Assembly: GCA_016178125.1 (NCBI GenBank)
Contig: JACOTV010000124.1
Coordinates: 1-9,669, forward strand
DNA from: Candidatus Microgenomates bacterium
Lineage (GTDB): Bacteria > Patescibacteriota > Microgenomatia > UBA1406 > GWC2-37-13
Length of the DNA: 9,669 bases
Direction: 5' to 3'
Under the pieces are notes generated by a model that did no database searches, was not told the DNA's origin, and worked only from the letters and a program-made list of their open reading frames with translations. The translations under genes and the position numbers were made by a program. Of the stretch, positions 1 to 5,471 are shown piece after piece (the first letter of the stretch is position 1; each line of letters opens with the position of its first letter).

Positions 1-852
1 AAATTCAGAAAACTCTATTTGTCGATCTCTTCGATTGTTATACTCATTGGCTTGTTTTCGATACTCCGCTTTGGATATCGGTATTCGATCGATTTTGTCG
101 GAGGGACTAACCTTTCGTTTCAAGCGAAGCCGCCGATTACTAAAGAACTTGTAGCAAAAGCTACGCGCGACCTTCAAATCGAGGTTATACAGTCTGAAGT
201 GAAAGGAGATCGAATAACGCTGCGTACAAAGGCTATCGATGAAAAAAAACAAGACAAGCTAAAAAATAACCTGCAAAGAGATAGTGGGTCAAAAGTACAA
301 ACACTTCTTGCCGAAACCGTTGGTCCTACCTTAGGACGCGAAACAATTCGCAAAACAATCATTGCGTCACTTATTGCGATTATCGGTATATTACTTTATA
401 TGGCATATGCCTTTAAAGGCTTTACGTTCGCCATATCTGCTGTGGTTGCACTTGCTCACGACTTTCTCGTTGTGTTGGGTATGTATTCGGTAGTCTCGCA
501 TTTCTTTGGTGCCGAGTTTGACACCCTGTTTGTCACCGCACTTTTGACCACCATGAGTTTTTCAGTCCACGATACGATTATTATCTTCGACAAGATACGC
601 GAGTATAAACGCAAAATCGGATCAGGCGACGTCGAAGAGTATGCAAATCGAGCGCTCACTGAAACGCTTATTCGGTCGGTCAACAACTCGATGACCATTA
701 TCTTTATGTTGCTGGCACTCGTGCTTCTTGGCGGCACCACCATTAAATTCTTTGTCGCTGCTCTACTTATCGGTACGATAACCGGTGTGTACTCGTCGCC
801 GTTTGTCGCGACTCCTGTGTGGGTATGGTTGGAAAGACGGAAAAAGAAATGA
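1..852 (+). CDS. secF: Protein translocase subunit SecF (5' end outside the window)
   Basis: SecF works with SecD and SecYEG in the cytoplasmic membrane, using the proton-motive force to help pull exported proteins outward. The reading frame is open from base 1 (283 residues seen) and the first visible residues (KFRKLYLS) already belong to the N-terminal membrane segment, so the true start lies just upstream; the in-frame TTG at 19 is not a credible start. Six hydrophobic segments are visible (about residues 7-25, 119-140, 144-166, 170-198, 221-243 and 246-275). The periplasmic loop after segment 1 opens with the family motif IDFVGGTNLSF. VGPTLGRETIRKT precedes segment 2, and segment 4 carries SFSVHDTIIIFDKIRE, the SecF signature with its conserved Asp. 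The protein ends in a basic ERRKKK tail. secD would be expected immediately upstream. Its stop TGA overlaps the start of the next gene (ATGA). Confidence 0.95.
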   Translation, partial: KFRKLYLSISSIVILIGLFSILRFGYRYSIDFVGGTNLSFQAKPPITKELVAKATRDLQIEVIQSEVKGDRITLRTKAIDEKKQDKLKNNLQRDSGSKVQTLLAETVGPTLGRETIRKTIIASLIAIIGILLYMAYAFKGFTFAISAVVALAHDFLVVLGMYSVVSHFFGAEFDTLFVTALLTTMSFSVHDTIIIFDKIREYKRKIGSGDVEEYANRALTETLIRSVNNSMTIIFMLLALVLLGGTTIKFFVAALLIGTITGVYSSPFVATPVWVWLERRKKK

Positions 853-1457
853 AGGTCATAACTCATCGCGTCGGGGAACTGCAGGCAAATTGCTACTTTT
901 TAATTCAAGACAAGGATTGTGTCGTTATTGACCCCGGAGACTCTGCGGATTTTTTATTGGAGGAAGTTTCACGAAACAACTATTCAGTAAAAGGAATCAT
1001 TGCAACGCATGGACATTTTGATCATGTTATGGGCGCTGGTGAAATGCAGCTGGCGCTTGGCGTACCTTTCTATTTAAATCTTAAGGATCAATTTCTCATG
1101 GACCGATTAGAATCGACTGCAAAACACTTTCTCGGGTATGAACCACAAATTATAAGGCCACATGAAACAACTGACATTTTTTTTGTTCCTGCTATCCCTA
1201 TGCTTAAGGGAGTACGACTCATGGAGTCGCCTGGACATACTCCTGGAAGTATTTGTTTGTACTGCGAAGAAGAACAAATAGTATTTACTGGCGATACCCT
1301 ATTTAAAGACGGTATCGGCCGCTACGATTTTTCATATAGTGATAAGAAAGAACTCTTCAGATCATTATACGAGCTGTTTGAACTTCCCGAGGAAACACTG
1401 GTATACAGTGGGCATGGAGACCCGACCACAATCGGTGAAGAAAAATCTCGTTATTAG
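849..1457 (+). CDS. Metallo-beta-lactamase-fold hydrolase, glyoxalase II-like
   Basis: This is a 202-residue cytoplasmic metallo-hydrolase of the glyoxalase II (hydroxyacylglutathione hydrolase)-like branch of the MBL fold. The metal ligands are all visible: THGHFDH (H54, H56, D58, H59), H130 in SPGHTPGS, D149 in TGDTLF, and H189 in SGHGDPT. GRYDF (158-161 plus) is also typical of the family. The length matches the short YcbL/YqgX-type members, which lack the C-terminal glutathione-binding domain of true GloB, so the natural substrate is not known. I chose ATG 849 because it overlaps the secF stop as ATGA and the conserved N-terminus begins there. A GTG at 819 in the same frame would add ten residues encoded within secF and is less likely. 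The overlap implies translational coupling to secF in one operon, although no functional link to secretion is established. Confidence 0.88.
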   Translation: MKVITHRVGELQANCYFLIQDKDCVVIDPGDSADFLLEEVSRNNYSVKGIIATHGHFDHVMGAGEMQLALGVPFYLNLKDQFLMDRLESTAKHFLGYEPQIIRPHETTDIFFVPAIPMLKGVRLMESPGHTPGSICLYCEEEQIVFTGDTLFKDGIGRYDFSYSDKKELFRSLYELFELPEETLVYSGHGDPTTIGEEKSRY

Positions 1458-1460
1458 CCT

Positions 1461-1487
1461 CGCGTGAACCTCCGAGGTTCACACGCG
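1461..1487. terminator. Inverted repeat at the convergent MBL/cca junction
   Basis: CGCGTGAACCT (1461-1471) pairs with AGGTTCAC plus GCG (1475-1487), with a 3-nt loop and a 2-nt bulge. It covers the gap between the two convergent genes and the cca stop codon. It has no T-run directly next to it on either strand; on the minus strand a TTTTT follows only about 16 nt later. It may act as a bidirectional terminator or transcript-end stabiliser. Confidence 0.45.
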
Positions 1488-2819
1488 GATCGCAGCAAGG
1501 AGTGATTCGCGATCGTTTTTCAGGTCTCCGTTTTCTACTTTTGCAAAAATATCGTTAAGAATTTTACCGATTTGTGGACCAGGTGGTATCCCAAGTGCAT
1601 TCATTACGTCTTGTCCGTTTATTTTAAGATCGGTTACCTTAAAAGGTTCTTTCTGTACTTCGGCGATGCGCTTTTTAAACAAGTCAAGGCGCCACGACGT
1701 AGGAGTGGCGCCACCACCTATACGGTCGCCAGTCCTGAGGTCAAGCATGTCTTGCAAATACTCATGCCCGACGTTTCGTATGAATCTACGCACTGCTTTA
1801 TCGGTCTGGATTTCAGAGACGGTAAACTGATGGTGTTCAACGAGTCGTACGAGTTTCTCCTTTTGTTTGTTGGAAAGCTTGAGTCGATCTGCGATCTTGT
1901 CCATCATGTGCTTTCCCACAACTTCGTGATTATAAAAGGTGATGAGTCCCGTCTCTTCATCCTTTCTAAATGTTTTTGCCTTCCCCACATCATGTAACAA
2001 TACGGCAAGTCGTGTTATTGGATCGGTCGCAGGAGTGTGCTTGAGTGACATGACCAAATGGGTGCCTACGTCGTATATATGATGGCGCTTGGGACTTTTT
2101 TGGGGAACGGTGAAACAGACATCGAGTTCGGGCAAAATAAATTCTAATAGTCCCGTGCTTCGAAGAAATAGAATACCCTCAGCAGGATGCTCAGAAGCCA
2201 ATATCTTCAACAGCTCATCACGTATGCGCTCACCGGATATCTTTGTGATTGTTGCTGCGTTGTTGCGTATCGCGTCACGTGTTTGGTCTTCGAGCAAAAA
2301 TCCCAATTGGCTTGAAAACCGAACGGCGCGCATGAGTCGAAGGGCGTCCTCACCAAATCGCTTGTTGGGATCGCCAACGGTTCGTATTAGTTTGCGCTCG
2401 ATATCTTTTTGTCCATCAAAAAGATCAATAATCTTTGTACCGTCAAATGCTATGGCGTTCACCGTGAAGTCACGTCGGCTCAGATCCTCCTCAAGCGTTG
2501 CGGCCCACTCAATCTTCGAAGGATGGCGCGAATCGTCGTACGCAGACTCCGCGCGAAATGGAGTGACCTCAAACAACAGGTTATTATCTGAAGGAACCGT
2601 CACCGTACCATAGGTATTATGATAAAACGCTTTTTGCGGGAAGAGATTGAGGATTTCCTGGGGTGTGGCATTGGTGGTGAAATCCCAGTCGTTTCCATCA
2701 GTAGGGGGCACTTTTCCCATCACCAAATCTCGCACTACACCACCTACGGCGTATATTTGAAAACCGTTTTTGCGGAACTGATCCATAAAGCTGGTAATTG
2801 TGGCGGGAAGGGTTATCAT
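1479..2819 (-). CDS. cca: CCA tRNA nucleotidyltransferase with HD domain
   Basis: The enzyme adds or repairs the 3'-CCA end of tRNAs from CTP and ATP (class II nucleotidyltransferase / poly(A) polymerase family). In the 446-residue protein, the head has GGVVRD (26-31) and the catalytic DWD (D44, D46). RRDFTVNAIA (115-124) and DALRLMRAVRFS (158-169) are the template-binding neck motifs. An HD phosphohydrolase domain follows (H254, H276-D277, H298, HH329-330), and the C-terminus has INGQDVMNALGIPPGPQIGKIL. An HD domain suggests extra phosphatase or phosphodiesterase activity, as known for E. coli Cca. Some relatives add only A or poly(A), so the exact activity rests on family resemblance. I chose ATG at 2819-2817; a TTG five codons upstream (2834) overlaps the -10 box and is unlikely. 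The 3' end converges on the MBL gene. Confidence 0.92.
   Translation of the reverse strand: MITLPATITSFMDQFRKNGFQIYAVGGVVRDLVMGKVPPTDGNDWDFTTNATPQEILNLFPQKAFYHNTYGTVTVPSDNNLLFEVTPFRAESAYDDSRHPSKIEWAATLEEDLSRRDFTVNAIAFDGTKIIDLFDGQKDIERKLIRTVGDPNKRFGEDALRLMRAVRFSSQLGFLLEDQTRDAIRNNAATITKISGERIRDELLKILASEHPAEGILFLRSTGLLEFILPELDVCFTVPQKSPKRHHIYDVGTHLVMSLKHTPATDPITRLAVLLHDVGKAKTFRKDEETGLITFYNHEVVGKHMMDKIADRLKLSNKQKEKLVRLVEHHQFTVSEIQTDKAVRRFIRNVGHEYLQDMLDLRTGDRIGGGATPTSWRLDLFKKRIAEVQKEPFKVTDLKINGQDVMNALGIPPGPQIGKILNDIFAKVENGDLKNDRESLLAAIRV
1488..1520 (+). terminator. Candidate Rho-independent terminator for secF-MBL
   Basis: GATCGC (1488-1493) is complementary to GCGATC (1509-1514) and is followed after one base by TTTTT (1516-1520) on the plus strand. 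It would end the secF-MBL transcript about 60 nt past the MBL stop, inside the 3' coding end of the convergent cca gene. The stem has only 6 bp and the loop is 15 nt, so it is weak alone, but it follows the strong hairpin at 1461-1487 in tandem. Confidence 0.45.
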
Positions 2820-2825
2820 GAAAGT

Positions 2826-2854
2826 ATTATACAAATGTACTATACTTGATCCAA
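2826..2854 (-). promoter_or_regulatory. Promoter of cca, predicted leaderless
   Basis: Reading the minus strand, TTGGAT (2854-2849) is separated by 17 nt from a perfect TATAAT (2831-2826). The cca ATG begins only 6 nt after the -10 box, so transcription would start at or next to the A of the start codon. No Shine-Dalgarno sequence precedes the ATG. The -35 matches TTGACA only in its first half. Confidence 0.55.
2841..2846 (+). promoter_or_regulatory. Candidate -10 box of the 2855 gene, divergent from cca
   Basis: TATACT lies 8 nt before ATG 2855 on the plus strand. No good -35 is visible 16-18 nt upstream. It sits between the -10 and -35 of the divergent cca promoter, so the two promoters overlap and RNA polymerase may not occupy both at once. 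No Shine-Dalgarno sequence is present, consistent with a leaderless message. Confidence 0.4.
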
Positions 2855-3268
2855 ATGAAATGGCGTATCAGAATAAAAGAGCGTGGCCATTGGTTTCTCC
2901 GACACGCAACCTCGTTTCCCTTTATCATGATGCCGCTTATCCCGGCGATTATGTTTGATATCTCGATCGAAATCTATCAGCAAATCTGCTTCCCATTGTT
3001 TGGCATCCCCCATGTAGACCGCTCAAAGTACATCATATTTGACCGGGCAAAGCTACCGTACCTAAAGTGGTATGAAAAGTTTTACTGTATGTATTGTAGC
3101 TATGTCAACGGCATGATCGCATATACAGGACGTATTGCGGGGGATACCGAAAGCTACTGGTGTGCGATTAAACACCGTGGATTCGATGGATATGTAGAAC
3201 CTCCACACCAGGCAGACTTTGTGCCCTATGGCGACGAAGATGCCTTCCATGAACGATTTGGCAAATAA
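2855..3268 (+). CDS. Conserved hypothetical protein with CxxC and YWCxIKH motifs
   Basis: The function is unknown. The predicted protein has 137 residues. A basic N-terminus (KWRIRIKERGHWFLRH) is followed by a hydrophobic stretch (about 19-50: SFPFIMMPLIPAIMFDIS and following), which could be a membrane segment or a membrane-associated helix. The second half contains C78-x-x-C81 (YCMYCSYVNG), then YWCAIKH (C103, H107), and ends with PPHQADFVPYGDEDAF. I recall the pattern CxYCxYxNG...YWCxIKH...DFxPYGDE from uncharacterised bacterial proteins, but could not check it here. The three cysteines and the histidine could form a metal site; this is inference. I preferred ATG 2855 over the TTG at 2846, which overlaps the -10 box. 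The gene is divergent from cca and its stop directly abuts the nfo stop, so it is a single-gene transcript with no partner to suggest a role. Confidence 0.8.
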   Translation: MKWRIRIKERGHWFLRHATSFPFIMMPLIPAIMFDISIEIYQQICFPLFGIPHVDRSKYIIFDRAKLPYLKWYEKFYCMYCSYVNGMIAYTGRIAGDTESYWCAIKHRGFDGYVEPPHQADFVPYGDEDAFHERFGK

Positions 3269-4096
3269 TCATTCGATATATCCTTTCAGAATATCCACGT
3301 TTATCTGATCTGGCCCCAGTCCATCCATCCCGGGCGTTTCTATAATGAATGGATGGTGTTTAGTACGCGGATTATTGATGATGTTACTAAATACTTCTTG
3401 ACCTACGGTACCATACCCTAAATTTTCGTGTCGGTCACGAAACGATTCAAACGGATCTTTGCTATCGTTTATGTGCCAGAGTTCGACAAGATCAATCCCT
3501 ACAAGACGGTCAAACTCTTCAAGAAAGCGATTGAATGCCTCTTCGCCACTGAGGTCGTAACCTGCTGCGTGGAGATGGCAGGTGTCAAGACACACACGGA
3601 CCCGCGGGTCGCTCACTGTTTTAATGATTTCACCGATTTCTTCGAGCCGCAGTCCTATTTTTCGGTTGCCAGCGTTTTCAATAATGAAACAAACATCATC
3701 GGGAATTTTGTCGAGTGTTTTTTTGATATTTTCGCATAAATGCTCCATCCCATTCCCATTCGTTTTAAAAGAACCAAGATGAATAATACTTCCCCGAACA
3801 CCCATTTTTGAAGCGAGCTTAAGCTCATGTGTGATAAGTTGCACCGAAAGCGGCCCAATACGGTTAGTGTCGGCAAAATTCACCAAGTACGACGCATGAA
3901 AATATACCGGATCGACGCCCAGTCGCTTCTTGGTTGTTCTAAAGAGCTCTATTTCTGCGTCGGTCAATCGGGCAAAGTTCCAGCCCTTAGGTGACGCCGA
4001 GAAAACTTGGAGCGCATTACAGCCTATGTCTACGGCCCGCTCGACAGCCTTTGCGTGACCGCCAGCCATACTAAGATGAGCCCCTATTGTTGCCAT
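3269..4096 (-). CDS. nfo: Endonuclease IV, AP endonuclease of base-excision repair
   Basis: The enzyme cleaves DNA 5' to abasic sites and removes blocked 3' ends in base-excision repair. At 275 residues it is a full-length TIM-barrel enzyme of the AP2Ec family. All nine expected metal ligands for the tri-zinc centre are visible: H67 (FHASYL), H106 (IIHLGS), E140 (IIENAG), D171 and H174 (CLDTCHLHAAGYD), H208 (WHINDS), D221 and H223 (RDRHENLGYG) and E253 (IIETPG). The N-terminal GAHLSMAGG matches the family start, supporting ATG at 4096-4094. The gene is divergent from hrcA across a 120-bp region and convergent with the hypothetical gene at 2855, with no base between the two stop codons. Confidence 0.96.
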   Translation of the reverse strand: MATIGAHLSMAGGHAKAVERAVDIGCNALQVFSASPKGWNFARLTDAEIELFRTTKKRLGVDPVYFHASYLVNFADTNRIGPLSVQLITHELKLASKMGVRGSIIHLGSFKTNGNGMEHLCENIKKTLDKIPDDVCFIIENAGNRKIGLRLEEIGEIIKTVSDPRVRVCLDTCHLHAAGYDLSGEEAFNRFLEEFDRLVGIDLVELWHINDSKDPFESFRDRHENLGYGTVGQEVFSNIINNPRTKHHPFIIETPGMDGLGPDQINVDILKGYIE

Positions 4097-4104
4097 ATCT
4101 CGTT

Positions 4105-4110
4105 ATGATA
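4105..4110 (-). promoter_or_regulatory. Candidate -10 box of nfo, predicted leaderless
   Basis: On the minus strand TATCAT lies 8 nt before the nfo ATG. The hexamer 17 nt further upstream (TGCATT) is a poor -35. The only Shine-Dalgarno-like triplet (GAG) is too close to the ATG. The spacing resembles that of the cca and efp boxes, which is the main support. Confidence 0.4.
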
Positions 4111-4141
4111 CATGAACTTTTCGGGTAAATGCATGTACTAC

Positions 4142-4170
4142 TTGACATAACTTAGCAGAGTTGCTATAGT
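4142..4170 (+). promoter_or_regulatory. Sigma-70-type promoter of the hrcA heat-shock operon
   Basis: A perfect -35 TTGACA (4142-4147) is separated by exactly 17 nt from TATAGT (4165-4170), which is preceded by TGC, an extended -10. Transcription should start near 4177. This is the strongest promoter in the window. The CIRCE dyad covers the spacer and -10 box, so HrcA binding would block RNA polymerase. The start near 4177 leaves a leader of about 40 nt before hrcA. Confidence 0.8.
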
Positions 4171-4178
4171 ATTGCTAA
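4152..4178 (+). promoter_or_regulatory. Degenerate CIRCE operator (HrcA binding site)
   Basis: The CIRCE consensus is TTAGCACTC, nine bases, GAGTGCTAA. Here the layout is exactly 9-9-9: TTAGCAgag, TTGCTATAG, tatTGCTAA. The outer six bases of both arms match perfectly, while the inner three mostly differ and do not pair with each other. The site overlaps the promoter spacer, the -10 box and the predicted start site, and lies directly before the gene for HrcA, so autoregulation is expected. The weakened inner arms may mean looser binding or a shifted specificity of this short HrcA. Confidence 0.75.
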
Positions 4179-4185
4179 CCCCTTC
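4174..4185 (+). repeat. Leader block shared with dnaJ, hrcA copy
   Basis: GCTAACCCCTTC here is identical to 7422-7433 before dnaJ. In this copy it contains the right end of the CIRCE dyad and the 5' arm of the leader hairpin. A second block, AGATTTT close to the start codon, is also shared by both leaders (4206-4212 and 7442-7448). Confidence 0.6.
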
Positions 4186-4203
4186 GTTATAGCTTCGGAG
4201 GGG
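4179..4203 (+). promoter_or_regulatory. Leader hairpin sequestering the hrcA ribosome-binding region
   Basis: CCCCTTCG (4179-4186) pairs with CGGAGGGG (4196-4203) through eight consecutive pairs, one of them G-U, closing a 9-nt loop. The 3' strand contains GGAGGGG, the only Shine-Dalgarno-like sequence before hrcA. The hairpin begins about two bases after the predicted transcription start. A stem masking the ribosome site of a heat-shock operon suggests an RNA thermometer; this is inference. The Shine-Dalgarno to ATG spacing (about 13 nt) is longer than usual, which weakens the case. Confidence 0.5.
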
Positions 4204-4216
4204 CAAGATTTTATCT

Positions 4217-4957
4217 ATGGATGACCTATCTAACCGACAAACCGACATTTTGAAAGCACTTATTAAGGAGTACACCGAGAGCGGTGAGGCGATAGGTTCT
4301 GAAATGCTTGAGAAGAAGTATAAGCTTGGCATCTCGCCTGCAACCATTCGTAACGAAATGGTCGAGCTTGAAAAAAAAGGGTACCTTAAAAAAGAATATT
4401 TTTCGGCAGGCCGAGTGCCTTCTGCCAAAGGATTCCGTTTTTATATCAAAAACCTCATGAAGCAAAAAACGCTCTCAACGGGCGAAGAAGTTGCGTATAA
4501 AAACGGTATCTGGGATGAGCGCGACGATACCCAGCGATTGTTGTCACATGCAGCACGGGTTCTTGCGCAAAAAACCGGACTTTTGTCGCTTGTTGTGACC
4601 GATACCGGGGATGTATATTACTCAGGCGTTGGTAATTTACTGTCGCTTCAGGAGTTTCTGAATACCGATTTAACCAAAGCACTGTATGCCCGTCTTGACG
4701 AATCAATCTATTGGAGCAAGCTCTTAGACCGCATGCAAAGCGCACAAGAAGAGGTTCATGTAATGCTTGGCGAAGAGGATTTTTCAGATCCTGTATACGA
4801 ACAGTGTGCAAGTATATTTGGAGAATTTGAGGGAGCAAACGTCAAAGGAATAATCGGTATTTTGGGACCCAAGCGAATGGGGTATGACTCGCTCACTCCT
4901 CAGGTGCGGTTTTTCTCTGATTTAATTGAGCAAATAATTAAAGGTCAAGAAAAATAA
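4217..4957 (+). CDS. hrcA: Heat-inducible transcription repressor HrcA, short form
   Basis: HrcA binds CIRCE and represses chaperone operons; in known systems chaperonin (GroEL) levels set its activity. Residues 1-75 form the winged-helix DNA-binding domain (RQTDILKALIKEYTESGEAIGS, ATIRNEM), followed by the family hallmark GRVPSAKGFRFYI (65-77). The C-terminal part ends with GIIGILGPKRMGYDSL (211-226), also a family motif. At 246 residues it is roughly 100 shorter than typical HrcA (about 340). The gap falls in the central GAF-like/dimerisation region, because the sequence passes almost directly from the wing linker to a GNLLSLQEF-type segment. It is the first gene of the operon, behind a CIRCE-type operator and a leader hairpin. 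One base separates its stop from the grpE start. ATG 4217 gives the conserved N-terminus at its normal position. Confidence 0.92.
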   Translation: MDDLSNRQTDILKALIKEYTESGEAIGSEMLEKKYKLGISPATIRNEMVELEKKGYLKKEYFSAGRVPSAKGFRFYIKNLMKQKTLSTGEEVAYKNGIWDERDDTQRLLSHAARVLAQKTGLLSLVVTDTGDVYYSGVGNLLSLQEFLNTDLTKALYARLDESIYWSKLLDRMQSAQEEVHVMLGEEDFSDPVYEQCASIFGEFEGANVKGIIGILGPKRMGYDSLTPQVRFFSDLIEQIIKGQEK

Positions 4958-4958
4958 T

Positions 4959-5456
4959 ATGGACGATCAGAACCAAAACGAAGAACAAGTAGATGAAGTA
5001 GTCGCCGAAGGTGCGCCAGTCGAAAAGACCGAGCTCCAGCACTTAGAGGAGGAGCGCGACGAATATAAGAATAAATATTTAAGAGCGCTGGCTGACTATC
5101 AGAATTTTCAGAAACGTGCACGCGACGATCGCGATCAGACGGCAAAACAAGCAACAAAATTTGTTTTGTTACGCATGCTGCCGTTTCTTGATAACCTTGA
5201 GAAGGCTGAGACCTTTGTCTCCGACGAAGGACTCAAAATGATCAAAGATCAGTTTGTTGCGGTCCTTGAAAAAGAGGGACTAAAAGAAATCGATGTACTC
5301 GATAAGGAATACGATCCGTATACCGCCGAGGCTATCGACATTGTGGCCGGCAAAAAAGATAACATTGTTGTCGAAGTTTTAGAAAAAGGATACGAATTTC
5401 AGGGCGACATACTGCGTCCGGCGAAAGTAAAAGTCAGTAAAAAAGTTACTAATTAA
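4959..5456 (+). CDS. grpE: Nucleotide exchange factor GrpE
   Basis: GrpE is the cytoplasmic co-chaperone that releases ADP from DnaK and so resets substrate binding. The 165-residue protein has an acidic, probably disordered N-terminus (about 1-25), then a long charged helix expected to form the dimeric coiled coil (about 26-75, with KYLRALADYQNFQKR at 39-53). LPFLDNLEKA follows (74-83), and a short beta domain ends in GYEFQGDILRPAKVKVSK (144-161), the part that contacts DnaK. The length is normal for the family. ATG 4959 lies one base after the hrcA stop. A weak AAGGT at 4941-4945 lies further away than usual, so translation is probably coupled to hrcA. Confidence 0.95.
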   Translation: MDDQNQNEEQVDEVVAEGAPVEKTELQHLEEERDEYKNKYLRALADYQNFQKRARDDRDQTAKQATKFVLLRMLPFLDNLEKAETFVSDEGLKMIKDQFVAVLEKEGLKEIDVLDKEYDPYTAEAIDIVAGKKDNIVVEVLEKGYEFQGDILRPAKVKVSKKVTN

Positions 5457-5471
5457 TATTTTTATAAACCT

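Noticed and set aside
19..852. SecF starting at the TTG at base 19 as a complete gene.
   Set aside because: The frame is open from base 1 and the residues before the TTG belong to the conserved N-terminal membrane segment; the gene is cut by the window edge.
1688..1712. Perfect 8-bp inverted repeat GGCGCCAC / GTGGCGCC.
   Set aside because: It lies deep within cca coding sequence, has no T-run, and contains the self-complementary GGCGCC; most likely coincidental.
1572..1997. A 141-codon plus-strand open frame opposite cca, and other antisense frames over dnaK, hrcA and nfo.
   Set aside because: They lie opposite strongly conserved genes, resemble no family, and have no promoter or ribosome site of their own.
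3321..3356. Inverted repeat CCATCCAT / ATGGATGG near the end of nfo as a terminator for the 2855 gene.
   Set aside because: The loop is 20 nt, the stem AT-rich, the following T-run is weak, and it encodes the conserved IIETPGMDG segment of nfo.
5127..5136. GATCGCGATC-type palindrome within grpE.
   Set aside because: Short, inside coding sequence, and not repeated at other meaningful positions.
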